A stretch of DNA of 34,289 bases from a bacterium (GCA_025054895.1 JANWYZ010000003.1:1-34289); one strand, 5' to 3'. Shown: positions 9,488-18,468, counted from the stretch's first letter. A program made the numbers and translations. Notes: generated by a model not told the origin, from the letters alone.

Positions 9488-10006
9488 ATGTCAGTAGAAC
9501 GCCCTGGAGCGGTAACCTTCAAAGGACAGCCGTTGACGCTTGTTGGAGCGGAGCTCAAACCCGGCGATAAAGCGCCTGATTTCACCATCATAGACCAGTC
9601 TCTACAACCTGCTTCCTTGAAGGACTACGCAGGCAAGGTGATTTTGCTCAGCGTGGTACCCTCTTTAGACACGGGCATCTGTTCCGCCCAAACCAAACGG
9701 TTCAACGAAGAGGCGGCAAAGCTACCTGAGGACGTGGCTATCCTGACGATAAGCATGGACCTGCCCTTTGCACAGGCTCGCTTTTGTGGTGCGGAAAACA
9801 TCGACCGAGTGAAAGTGCTATCCGACCACCGCGACGCCTCCTTCGCGCAGGCATACGGCACACTGGTCAAGGAACTGCGGCTGGAGTCGCGTGCGATTTT
9901 CGTGATAGACCGTGAGGGGATTATCCGGTATGTAGAATACGTGCCCGAAATCGCCAGCCACCCGAACTACGATGCTGCACTGGAGGCGGTGAAGGGACTG
10001 TTGTAA
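9488..10006 (+). CDS. tpx: Thiol peroxidase (atypical 2-Cys peroxiredoxin)
   Basis: 172 aa from MSVERPGAVTFKGQPLTLVG; SVVPSLDTGICSAQTKRFNEEA (peroxidatic Cys) and MDLPFAQARFCGAENI (resolving Cys). The ORF-track start at 9353 lies upstream of the predicted promoter. Confidence 0.93.
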   Translation: MSVERPGAVTFKGQPLTLVGAELKPGDKAPDFTIIDQSLQPASLKDYAGKVILLSVVPSLDTGICSAQTKRFNEEAAKLPEDVAILTISMDLPFAQARFCGAENIDRVKVLSDHRDASFAQAYGTLVKELRLESRAIFVIDREGIIRYVEYVPEIASHPNYDAALEAVKGLL

Positions 10007-10010
10007 AAAA

Positions 10011-10037
10011 ACAGGGCACCTTCTTTCGGTGCCCTGT
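10011..10037. terminator. Bidirectional intrinsic terminator between tpx and relE
   Basis: Perfect 10-bp stem ACAGGGCACC/GGTGCCCTGT, loop TTCTTTC, flanked by an A7 tract upstream and T-rich sequence downstream; lies between convergent genes. Confidence 0.85.
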
Positions 10038-10038
10038 T

Positions 10039-10311
10039 TCACCTGTCCGTATGTAGACTGCGGTAGATGTCGCCACGATGCCCAATATCAAGAACAGTCA
10101 CTGTGAGGTTGGCATCGTCTATCTCGTAGATTACTCGATAGTCGCCTACACGTATTCGCCAACCATCTCGCCCTGCTAGCTTCAGACAGCCTGTGGGTCT
10201 TGGGGTATCTGCAAGTTTGCGAAGAGCATCACGTACGCGCACATAGGCATCCTGGGGCAGTTTCGCCAGCTGTTTCTGCGCGCGGGGAAGGATGTTAACT
10301 GAGTAACTCAA
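10039..10311 (-). CDS. RelE/ParE-superfamily toxin
   Basis: 90 aa; YSVNILPRAQKQLAKLP...LAGRDGWRIRVGDYRVIYEIDDANLTVTVLDIGHRGDIYR is a typical RelE fold signature. Confidence 0.93.
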   Translation of the reverse strand: MSYSVNILPRAQKQLAKLPQDAYVRVRDALRKLADTPRPTGCLKLAGRDGWRIRVGDYRVIYEIDDANLTVTVLDIGHRGDIYRSLHTDR

Positions 10312-10511
10312 GACCTTTCCTTCTCTATGGAGGCTATTGCTTCTTCTAGCGGTACTGGCACTTCGCCGGATGCCTTCGCTTCATCATACGCCTGTAGCGA
10401 TTCAAGCTCCTCCACCGCCTCTAGCAGCTGCCTATATACCTCGATATCAAGCAACACTGCTATCGGTTGACCGCTTTCGTCCACCACAAAACGCTCGCGT
10501 ACCGGGATCAT
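10308..10511 (-). CDS. Phd/YefM or RelB-like antitoxin
   Basis: Starts at MIPVRERFVVDESGQPIAVLLDIEVYRQLLEAVEELESLQAYDEAKASGEVP; 4-nt overlap with the toxin. The ORF-track start at 10562 adds an unlikely N-terminus. Confidence 0.85.
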   Translation of the reverse strand: MIPVRERFVVDESGQPIAVLLDIEVYRQLLEAVEELESLQAYDEAKASGEVPVPLEEAIASIEKERS

Positions 10512-10752
10512 CTCTACACACCTCCAGATATCACAGTCTGTCCTCCGAGATAGATGCCCCACCTAACCGAACCTGCCGTCCGGCAAACATAAGCGGACGG
10601 AAGACTGGAGCGCTGATCGTTTTTCCGTATAGCGATAGCTTCCTCCGCGCTATCTAATCCCACCCAGCTCGTTCAACTCGTCTGCACATACTCAGTATAC
10701 ATCGACCCGCCAACAGGAATCTATCATCTTCGTAAGGAAGTTTTATATCAAT

Positions 10753-12432
10753 ATGGACACACGCTCGCGCAAGTCTCCTCTTGTCGCCGTTTTACCTGTT
10801 GCCCTGCCGGTTATCGCGCTCGGCATGGGGTGCTTTTTCGGGTTGAGTGCAGTTGGGCTCTTTGACCTCGACGAAGGGTTGTACGCCACCGCCGCGCGCC
10901 AGATGGTGGAATCGGGCGACTGGCTGGTACCTCGCGTGGGGACTGGGGTCTTCTTCGACAAGCCTCCTCTCACCTATTGGCTTCAGGCGTTGTGCATGGG
11001 CGCGCTGGGCTTCACGCCGCTGGCGGCGCGATTGCCTTCGGCAGTGGCGGCAGTGCTGACAGCGCTGGTACTCTGGCAGTGGGCGAAGCGACGCGAGCTG
11101 GAGCGCGTGGGCTGGCTTGCGCTGATTATCTACCCGCTCTGCCCGCTCACGATGGGTTTGGCGCGTCAGGCGATTATGGACAGCCTGCTGACCCTGTGGT
11201 TCACTCTGGCAATTATCGGTTGGATTGAAGGTTATACCAGCAATCGCCGAGGGTACCTTCTGATGGCAGCGGGAGCAGGTTTAGCAACGATGACTAAAGG
11301 CTTAATTGGTCTGCTGCTGCCGGCTGCAACGCTGATGCTGTGGATACTGCTCCGACGCGATTGGGCAGAGCTAAAACGTATCCCCTGGCTGCCCGTTCTT
11401 GGGGTCTACCTGCTCATCGTATTACCTTGGCACCTGGCAGTGTGGCGGACGGCAGGTGACCTGTTCGTCCAGGAGTACATCATCCGCCACCATGTGAACC
11501 GTTTCCTGGGTAAGGAGTTCGGACACACGGCTCCTTTCTGGTTTTACCTGCCCGTTCTGCTGGTGGGTATGTATCCATGGAGCGCGTTCGTCCCGGTCGT
11601 CGGCTGGCAGGTGTTAAGCGGCTGGAGGTGTGAAAAGCAAAAGCTCTGTTGTGCGTGGGCGATGTGGGCTTTGTGGGCGGCAGTGGTGTTGCTCTTCTTC
11701 TCGGCAAGCAAGTCCAAGCTGCCCGGGTATATTTTACCAGCCGTGCCCGCGCTTGCCTTGCTTGTTGCTCTGCGCCTGCACTCACTCTGGAGAACACATG
11801 GCAGTTTGCGCCCGGGCGAGGCGGCGCTCATGGGTTTCACCGGGCTGGCTCTGAGCGCGCTTTTCGCACTGGTGGGCGTACTGGGCTGGCAGTGGCAGGG
11901 TCAGTATCACGCGATGCTGATGGGAAAAAGCGTGCCGCCCGAAGTGGTGCAGGCGATATCACATATAATGCCCTTCGCGCTGATGCTGGCAGGGTTATTC
12001 CTGCTGAGTGTAATTGTCCTCTTCGCCCGATGGTCTTCCACACCGCGCGTCACAGGCGCGGCGATGCTGTTCGGGCTGCTGTTCATCTTTCTGGTAGGTC
12101 ACGATGGCTTGCCGCGCTGGAACGCCTACGATATCGAGCCGCTGCACCGGCTGGGACGCTCGCTCGTTCCTGTTCTGGAACAGGGTAAGTCGGTAGCCAT
12201 TTACGCTTTTGAGCCGAGCCGTCCCAGTCTGCGCTTCATCATGGGGCATCCCCAACAGGTATCCGAGCCCGGCACGCCAGAAGCTTTGAGACGAGTAATG
12301 CAAAACACATCGGGCGGTTACATCCTCACTGAGCAGCGTCACTCACTCCCTGTAGACCTGCCCTGCCGCCCTGTGCGTGAGCGTGAAGACGGTCGCTGGG
12401 TCATTTACCGATGCGAGCCATCCGAAAGATAG
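10753..12432 (+). CDS. ArnT/PMT-like membrane glycosyltransferase
   Basis: 559 aa, multi-TM; FDLDEGLYATAARQMVESGDWLVPRVGTGVFFDKPPLTYWLQAL is characteristic of the ArnT/PMT_2 family. Confidence 0.85.
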   Translation: MDTRSRKSPLVAVLPVALPVIALGMGCFFGLSAVGLFDLDEGLYATAARQMVESGDWLVPRVGTGVFFDKPPLTYWLQALCMGALGFTPLAARLPSAVAAVLTALVLWQWAKRRELERVGWLALIIYPLCPLTMGLARQAIMDSLLTLWFTLAIIGWIEGYTSNRRGYLLMAAGAGLATMTKGLIGLLLPAATLMLWILLRRDWAELKRIPWLPVLGVYLLIVLPWHLAVWRTAGDLFVQEYIIRHHVNRFLGKEFGHTAPFWFYLPVLLVGMYPWSAFVPVVGWQVLSGWRCEKQKLCCAWAMWALWAAVVLLFFSASKSKLPGYILPAVPALALLVALRLHSLWRTHGSLRPGEAALMGFTGLALSALFALVGVLGWQWQGQYHAMLMGKSVPPEVVQAISHIMPFALMLAGLFLLSVIVLFARWSSTPRVTGAAMLFGLLFIFLVGHDGLPRWNAYDIEPLHRLGRSLVPVLEQGKSVAIYAFEPSRPSLRFIMGHPQQVSEPGTPEALRRVMQNTSGGYILTEQRHSLPVDLPCRPVREREDGRWVIYRCEPSER

Positions 12433-13541
12433 TGGTTGCGCCGACAGCCTTCAAGGGCAGCCTGACGCCGGTAGAAGCCGCCCTGGCAATGGAACGTGGG
12501 GTACGTCGTATCCTGCCCGACGCACAAATCATCGCGCTGCCGCTGGCGGATGGCGGCGACGGCATGTTACAATGTCTGGCGCATGCAGGACTGTGCACTC
12601 TACATCACCATACCGTCACCGATTCGTTACGACGACCGCACGAAGCCCCCTACGGCATCAGCGCGGACGGCAAGACTGGTTTCATGGAGATGGCGCAAAT
12701 CTGCGGGCTGGCTCAGCTGTACCCCAAGGAGCGAGACCCGCGCTTTACCACCACCTTCGGCGTCGGCGAGATGATTGCCCATCTGCTGGCGCAAGGTATC
12801 GGCAAGCTGGTCATTGGGTTAGGCGGTAGCTCGACCAACGATGGCGGCTCTGGTGCACTAACGGCGCTGGGCTGGCGATTGCTGGATAAGCAGGGAGAAC
12901 CGATACCGCTGGGCAACGCTGGTTTGCTCCTCCTGCATCGCGTTATCCCTTCTCCACTCTGTTCCGAACACCTGGAAGTCGTGTTGGCTGCGGACGTGCG
13001 CAATCCGCTTCTGGGCAAGAATGGGGCAACCACTGTCTTCGCACCCCAAAAGGGCGCTACTCCCTCCATGCTGCCCGAACTGGAACGCGCCATGCGCCGA
13101 TGGGCAGTGGCGGTGCATCGGGTGACAAGCAGGAAGACCTCACGTATACCGGGGGCAGGCGCGGCGGGAGGACTGGCGTTTGGGCTTCTGGCGCATTTCC
13201 CACAGGCACGGCTCGTCTCGGGAGCGGAATTCGTGATGCAAGCGGTAGGCTTCTACGACGCCCTGCGTGATGCCGACCTCGTGCTGACGGGAGAAGGTCA
13301 GGTAGACGCCACGACCCTGCACGGCAAGCTGCTGCTGCGGGTGTTACAGGCGGCGAAGCGGCAGGGTGTGCCGGTTGCGGTAATCTGCGGCGACATGCGA
13401 GGCGACCCCGCAATGTTACAACCTTACGGAGTGCTCGGTTGGCAAACTTTGGTTTCAGAAACTATCTCGCGCAAGGAAGCCTTCCGTGAGGCAGCCGCTC
13501 TCTTGGAGAAAAAAACGGCGAAACTGTTACGGAGTCTATAA
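12411..13541 (+). CDS. Glycerate kinase (GlxK/GarK family)
   Basis: 376 aa; VVAPTAFKGSLTPVEAALAMERG, LPLADGGDGML, LGGSSTNDGGSGALTALGW, PGAGAAGGLAFGL. Confidence 0.93.
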   Translation: MRAIRKIVVAPTAFKGSLTPVEAALAMERGVRRILPDAQIIALPLADGGDGMLQCLAHAGLCTLHHHTVTDSLRRPHEAPYGISADGKTGFMEMAQICGLAQLYPKERDPRFTTTFGVGEMIAHLLAQGIGKLVIGLGGSSTNDGGSGALTALGWRLLDKQGEPIPLGNAGLLLLHRVIPSPLCSEHLEVVLAADVRNPLLGKNGATTVFAPQKGATPSMLPELERAMRRWAVAVHRVTSRKTSRIPGAGAAGGLAFGLLAHFPQARLVSGAEFVMQAVGFYDALRDADLVLTGEGQVDATTLHGKLLLRVLQAAKRQGVPVAVICGDMRGDPAMLQPYGVLGWQTLVSETISRKEAFREAAALLEKKTAKLLRSL

Positions 13542-13572
13542 CGTCTTTTAGTTAGCCACAAGCGCAGGAGTA

Positions 13573-13601
13573 TTGCACTCCTTGCGCGAACAGGCTATAA
13601 T
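13573..13601 (+). promoter_or_regulatory. Putative promoter TTGCAC-N17-TATAAT of the barrel-protein gene, with overlapping inverted repeats
   Basis: -35 TTGCAC 13573-13578; -10 TATAAT 13596-13601; inverted repeats at 13562-13587 and 13588-13616. Confidence 0.75.
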
Positions 13602-13638
13602 ACGAACAACCTGTTCATTTTACGAGGAGGTGTTTCGC

Positions 13639-14172
13639 ATGAAACGACTGTGGTTCGCGTTGACAGCAGCGGTGGTGCTGACGACATGGGCGGTGCCGGC
13701 GTTTGCACAGTGGGGCGAGGAAACATCAGGCAACAACCTCCGTGTGCGCATCGGCGCGTTCTTCCCCAGCAAGTCTATCTCCCGCAATGAAGCCAACACC
13801 TGGTTCGCGGCTGGTGTAGACTATGTGCTGAAGCGCGATGTTGCCATCAGCGAGGGCTATGCAGCCGACATGGGTTTGAGCGTGGACTACTACGGCTCCG
13901 GGGAGGTGTACAATGTGCCCGTACTGCTCAACTACTGGGGCAAGGTTGGCAGCGGGTTAAGCTACACTGCAGGTGTCGGCGTTGGCTTTTCGAAGCGCCC
14001 TGTGAGCGGCGATACTAAGACAGGCTTCGCCTATTCCATCGGCGTCGGCTACGATTTTACCATTGGGCAAGCAGGTGGAACGCAGCTCTTCCTCGATGTG
14101 CGCTACAACGGCTTGACCGGTACTGACAGCGAGCACAATGGCTTCGCGGTGTACCTCGGTGCCAGATTCTAA
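13639..14172 (+). CDS. Small secreted outer-membrane beta-barrel-like protein
   Basis: SD GAGGAGG then MKRLWFALTAAVVLTTWAVPAFAQ signal peptide; alternating amphipathic strands rich in Gly/Tyr (SYTAGVGVGFSK, FAYSIGVGYDFTIG, FAVYLGARF) and a C-terminal Phe. ORF-track start 13573 lies in the promoter. Confidence 0.7.
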   Translation: MKRLWFALTAAVVLTTWAVPAFAQWGEETSGNNLRVRIGAFFPSKSISRNEANTWFAAGVDYVLKRDVAISEGYAADMGLSVDYYGSGEVYNVPVLLNYWGKVGSGLSYTAGVGVGFSKRPVSGDTKTGFAYSIGVGYDFTIGQAGGTQLFLDVRYNGLTGTDSEHNGFAVYLGARF

Positions 14173-14192
14173 GAAGTAGTTTGTATCATGTG

Positions 14193-14226
14193 ACGGCGGG
14201 GGCTTCTGCTCCCGCCGTTGTTTTTT
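14193..14226 (+). terminator. Rho-independent terminator
   Basis: ACGGCGGG/CCCGCCGT 8-bp GC-rich stem followed by TGTTTTTT. Confidence 0.88.
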
Positions 14227-14247
14227 GCCTCTGTCGGATGCTACAAT
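14218..14247 (+). promoter_or_regulatory. Possible ispG promoter (TTGTTT-N18-TACAAT)
   Basis: -35-like TTGTTT 14218-14223 inside the preceding terminator tail; -10-like TACAAT 14242-14247. Confidence 0.4.
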
Positions 14248-14368
14248 TAGTGTGGATGCGTGCTGAAGTGCGCGCCACAAACAGCCTGCCGATATCAACC
14301 GGTAGTGCAGGCTTCAACCTGCAACGCATGAGAAAAAACCGACACGTGAAGGTGTTGTGGTCAAACCT

Positions 14369-15547
14369 ATGTGGCAGATAGAGTATCCTCGTCGCAAGAC
14401 GCGCCCGGTGCGCGTGGGCGGTATCACCATCGGCGGAGGGCATCCCATCGTCGTACAGTCCATGATTACCGCTGAAACGTGGGATGTGGAGCGCGCCGCC
14501 GAGCAGGTAATGCAGCTGTGGGACGCGGGCGCGGAAATCGTGCGCATCACCGCCCCGAACCTGCGCGAGGCGCAGTGCATCGGCGAAATCCGCAATGTCC
14601 TGGTGCGAAAAGGATACAGGGTGCCGCTGGTGGCAGACGTACACCATCAGGGCACGGATATCGCCATAGCGGTCGCGCCTTACGTGGATAAAATCCGCAT
14701 CAACCCCGGACTGTTCGTCTACCGCAAGCCGCGCGGTCGCGCCGACGACTACACGCCCGAGGAGCACGAGCAGGAGCGGCAGGCTATCGAGGAGGCGATT
14801 GTTCCAGTCATTGAGGCGTGCAAAAAGCACGGTATCGCCATGCGGATTGGCGTGAACCACGGTAGCCTCGCCGAACGGATGCTGGTCACCTACGGCGATA
14901 CACCCGAGGGCATGGTGCAGTCCGCGATGGAGTACATCGAAATCTGCGAGAAGTACGACTTCCGCGACATCGTGATTTCCATGAAGGCGAGCCGAGTGCC
15001 CATCATGCTGGCGGCGAACCGCCTGCTGGCGAAGCGTCTGGACGAGACGGGGCGCGACTACCCTATCCACCTGGGCGTCACGGAAGCGGGCGACGGTACT
15101 TATGCACGCATCAAAAGCACCGCCGGTATCGCTACCCTGCTGGCAGAGGGTATTGGCGACACCATCCGCGTTTCGCTCTCCGAGGACCCGGTGAACGAGA
15201 TACCCGTTTGCTACGACATCTTGCAGGCGATGGGTTTGCGCAAGACGCAGGTGGAATATATCGCCTGTCCTTCCTGTGGTCGTACCAAGTTTGACCTTCC
15301 TACTGTCTTAAATGAGGTTCGTAATGCCACCAAACATCTGAAAGGTCTGGATATTGCCGTCATGGGGTGTATCGTCAACGGACCTGGCGAGATGGCAGAC
15401 GCTGACTACGGCTACGTGGGCAGGGCGGCAGGCAAAATCGCCCTGTATCGTGGGCGCGAACTGGTAAAAGACAATATCCCACAAGAGCGCGGCGTGGAGG
15501 AGCTCATCAACCTGCTGAGGCAGGACGACAAGTGGGTAGACCCCTAA
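14369..15547 (+). CDS. ispG: 4-hydroxy-3-methylbut-2-en-1-yl diphosphate synthase (GcpE)
   Basis: [59 protein letters not shown] and [10 protein letters not shown] (4Fe-4S cysteines). Start could be 14357 (GTG) or 14369 (ATG). Confidence 0.95.
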   Translation: MWQIEYPRRKTRPVRVGGITIGGGHPIVVQSMITAETWDVERAAEQVMQLWDAGAEIVRITAPNLREAQCIGEIRNVLVRKGYRVPLVADVHHQGTDIAIAVAPYVDKIRINPGLFVYRKPRGRADDYTPEEHEQERQAIEEAIVPVIEACKKHGIAMRIGVNHGSLAERMLVTYGDTPEGMVQSAMEYIEICEKYDFRDIVISMKASRVPIMLAANRLLAKRLDETGRDYPIHLGVTEAGDGTYARIKSTAGIATLLAEGIGDTIRVSLSEDPVNEIPVCYDILQAMGLRKTQVEYIACPSCGRTKFDLPTVLNEVRNATKHLKGLDIAVMGCIVNGPGEMADADYGYVGRAAGKIALYRGRELVKDNIPQERGVEELINLLRQDDKWVDP

Positions 15548-16674
15548 TCCACCAGTATCCGTTGCACCCGCGCTGAGAGCAACGTGGTTACCTCGTGCGG
15601 GGTAGTATCCAGCCAGCGGGCGATTTCGTTCACCGTAATCTCTTCCTCTCCTTGCCTGCCGATAAGGGTGACCACATCGCCAATCTCTGCCCCCGTGTCG
15701 GTCGCATCGACCATCATCTGGTCCATACACACCCGCCCAATGACTGGTACGCGCTTGCCCTTCAACAAGACCTGCGCCCGGTTGCCCAACACACGCAGAT
15801 AGCCGTCACCATATCCCACAGGCAGTGTCGCTACCAGCGTTGCTCTCTGGGCGACGAAAGTGCCCCCATATCCTACCGCTGTGCCCGCAGCGATGCGTCG
15901 AATTGCGGTCACCCTGGTATGTAACGAGAGAGCCGGTTGTAGTCCCAACACCGAGAACTCATGCCCTGAAGGGGCAATGCCGTACACGAGTAACCCGCAA
16001 CGCACCATCTCCGCAGCTGCCTCAGTCGCCGACAACACCCCTGCACTGGCAGCAGCGTGGCGCAAAAGCGGTTTGCGCAGATGACGCGCTACGCTATCGG
16101 CGGTGCGAGCGAATACCCCCCACTGGGAGCGGGTTAGTTCGAGGTTGGAATCAGCGCTGGGGAAATGAGTGGCAATGCCGGTTAGCCGCACGTGGGGGAT
16201 GCTGTCTATCGCCTCCGCGACTTCCAGCGCGCGGTCAGGAGGCACGCCAAAGCGGCTCATGCCTACATCTACTTTCAAATGCACCTCCGCACTTTGCCCA
16301 CGCTTGCCCGCCTCTATCGAGAGACAGCGCACAAAATCCACATCCTGCACCAGACAGACGACCTGCGCTGCCAAAACCGCCCTTACTTCATCTGGCAGCA
16401 CGGGGCTGAGCAGGTAAACCGGTGTGGATACGCCATTATCGCGCAGTTCCTGCGCTTCCACGGTGGTCGCCACTCCGAAGGCGTCGATCCCCATCTGCTG
16501 TAATACGGGGGCGAGGAGCGAGGCGCCATGTCCATAGGCGTTCGCTTTGACCACTGCCATAATTCGCGTGCCCGCAGGAAGTCGTTCGCGGAGCCAGCGC
16601 ACGTTGTGCGCCAGCGCAGAGCGACGGATGATAGCGGTAGTTCGCGGCGAAAGAGGTAGCTGCTCAGCCCTCAT
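15544..16674 (-). CDS. alr: Alanine racemase
   Basis: [15 protein letters not shown] (PLP lysine motif), [34 protein letters not shown]. Start [10 protein letters not shown] at 16674 gives an ATGA overlap with the upstream gene. Confidence 0.94.
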   Translation of the reverse strand: MRAEQLPLSPRTTAIIRRSALAHNVRWLRERLPAGTRIMAVVKANAYGHGASLLAPVLQQMGIDAFGVATTVEAQELRDNGVSTPVYLLSPVLPDEVRAVLAAQVVCLVQDVDFVRCLSIEAGKRGQSAEVHLKVDVGMSRFGVPPDRALEVAEAIDSIPHVRLTGIATHFPSADSNLELTRSQWGVFARTADSVARHLRKPLLRHAAASAGVLSATEAAAEMVRCGLLVYGIAPSGHEFSVLGLQPALSLHTRVTAIRRIAAGTAVGYGGTFVAQRATLVATLPVGYGDGYLRVLGNRAQVLLKGKRVPVIGRVCMDQMMVDATDTGAEIGDVVTLIGRQGEEEITVNEIARWLDTTPHEVTTLLSARVQRILVD

Positions 16675-17498
16675 TTTTGCCCCGTACACAGCAGTATTTT
16701 GCTCTTCACCAGTTGCATTACTGCCTGCATAGCTGGTGGAAAAATCTGCCGGATGTCGATGCTGTCTGTGCTGAGAAGAGCATCGCGCAGGTAGGTCATG
16801 AACGTATCTTTGATTTCAGTGGCGAAGTTCACTTTCACGATGCCGTTCTGTACCGCCTCGCGCCATTGGTCGTCTGGTATCCCCGATGCGCCGTGCAACA
16901 CCAGATACGCCTCCACGCGCTGTCGAATGGTCTTTAACCGCTCGATGTCCAGCTGAGGCTGGCGCTTATAGAAGCCGTGTGCGTTGCCGATGGCAACCGC
17001 CAGCAAGTCTATACCCGTTTCCCGCACAAAGTGTTCCGCCTGTTCGGGCGAGGTCATCTCGTACTCCTGTACTTCGCGTTCGCCCAGTTTGGGGATGTAG
17101 CCCAGCTCCGCTTCCACCAGTACTCCCTGCGGATGCGCCAGTGCAACCACTTCGCGTGCAAGACGCACGTTTGTATCAAAATCCCTATCACTGGCGTCTA
17201 TCATCACGGAGTCGTAGCCCGCCTCGATACACTGGCGCACCAGAAGCACATCGCGTGCGTGGTCGAGGTGTAACCACGCTGATACACCCACCTCGCTGGT
17301 AGCAGCGCGAGCCATCGCCACAGCAGCTTTGACGCCCAAATAGTCTATCGTCGCAGGCGATGTTTGTAGAATGACTGCAGAGCCAACTTCCCGTGCAGCG
17401 CGCAACACCGCCAGCAGGGTTTCGGCGTTATAAAAGTTAGTTGCCAGGATGGCAGAGCCTCGCTGGCGATGTAACTCCAGAGCTTCCCTGAGATGCAT
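16671..17498 (-). CDS. Class II fructose-/tagatose-bisphosphate aldolase family protein
   Basis: 275 aa; AWLHLDHARD, GYDSVMIDASDRDFDTNV, VEAELGYI, VAIGNAHGFYK, LVLHGASGIPDDQWREAVQNGIVKVNFATE. Confidence 0.9.
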   Translation of the reverse strand: MHLREALELHRQRGSAILATNFYNAETLLAVLRAAREVGSAVILQTSPATIDYLGVKAAVAMARAATSEVGVSAWLHLDHARDVLLVRQCIEAGYDSVMIDASDRDFDTNVRLAREVVALAHPQGVLVEAELGYIPKLGEREVQEYEMTSPEQAEHFVRETGIDLLAVAIGNAHGFYKRQPQLDIERLKTIRQRVEAYLVLHGASGIPDDQWREAVQNGIVKVNFATEIKDTFMTYLRDALLSTDSIDIRQIFPPAMQAVMQLVKSKILLCTGQK

Positions 17499-17508
17499 CT
17501 CCGCTCTG

Positions 17509-18468
17509 TCACTCCTGCACCGAGTTCATGAACGTTTGTACCTCTGCGAGGGTTGGTAAACCTTCCATTGGTCCCTGCCTGGTAACCGCCAGTGCTCCGA
17601 TTGCGCTGGCGAATCGTGCTGCTTCGGTAACCGACATCCCACGCAGCAGCGCTACCACGAAACCGCCTGCAAAGGCGTCGCCAGCGCCTGTCGGGTCTAT
17701 CTCGGTTACGCGATAGGCAGGTATCTCTACCCTGCCCTGTTCGGTAAAGACAACACATCCCCGTGCGCCACGTTTCAATACCACAATAGGCACGCCTCTT
17801 GCTACCAGAGCACGGCACGCGGTATCCTCATCGGCGTCGCCAGTGAGCATAGCGGCTTCTGCGCCGCTGGGCAACAAGATATCACATGATTGCAGAACAG
17901 GCTCGCACAGCGTCCGAACCACGTTTACGCCAAGCAGTTCCGGGCGGATATTGGGGTCGAAGCTCACCATAGCTCCGTATTGCTTGCAAAGATCGATCGC
18001 CCGATAACACGCCTCGCGTGAGCTCTCGCTGACGCTCAATGCCGAACCGGTGACGTGCAACGCTCGCACGCCTCGCAAATAATCTTCGTGTACGTCCTCC
18101 GGACTGAGCAGCGCGGCAGCAGACTCGGGCAGGTGGAACAGGAATTGCCGTGAGCCGTCCGACCGATAGGAGACAAAGGCAATGCCAGTGGTACGATGCG
18201 AAACCACACGTACGTGGCACATGTCCACACCGTCCGCTTCCAGCCTGCGTGTTACACACCTGCCGAACGGGTCGTCTCCGACCACGCCGATGAAACCGCA
18301 CGACATCCCCAGCCTTGCTACCGCATCGACAAAAATAGCCGGCGCGCCGCTGGGAAACGGTCCAACAAACTGCCCCGGCTCGTCCAGCGGCTGGTCTACA
18401 GCAGGACGCATCATCTCTACGAGCAGTTCACCGAGAGAGAGTACCTGTGGCATAGAAGGTTTCCCCAC
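17509..18468 (-). CDS. PfkB-family carbohydrate kinase (fructokinase/KDG kinase-like)
   Basis: 319 aa; GELLVEMMRP, GAPAIFVDAVARLGMSCGFIGVVGDDPFGR, ITEIDPTGAGDAFAGGFVVALL-type PfkB signature (VTEIDPTGAGDAFAGG). GTG start at 18468 or ATG at 18453. Confidence 0.92.
   Translation of the reverse strand: MGKPSMPQVLSLGELLVEMMRPAVDQPLDEPGQFVGPFPSGAPAIFVDAVARLGMSCGFIGVVGDDPFGRCVTRRLEADGVDMCHVRVVSHRTTGIAFVSYRSDGSRQFLFHLPESAAALLSPEDVHEDYLRGVRALHVTGSALSVSESSREACYRAIDLCKQYGAMVSFDPNIRPELLGVNVVRTLCEPVLQSCDILLPSGAEAAMLTGDADEDTACRALVARGVPIVVLKRGARGCVVFTEQGRVEIPAYRVTEIDPTGAGDAFAGGFVVALLRGMSVTEAARFASAIGALAVTRQGPMEGLPTLAEVQTFMNSVQE

Noticed and set aside
13588-13616. Calling the GAACAGG/CCTGTTC repeat a LexA (SOS) box
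   Set aside because: Half-sites are similar but spacing differs from the Gram-positive GAAC-N4-GTTC consensus and the lineage-specific LexA motif is unknown; kept only as an operator candidate.
14186-15070. 294-aa minus-strand ORF opposite ispG
   Set aside because: Antisense shadow of a highly conserved gene; also runs through a terminator hairpin.
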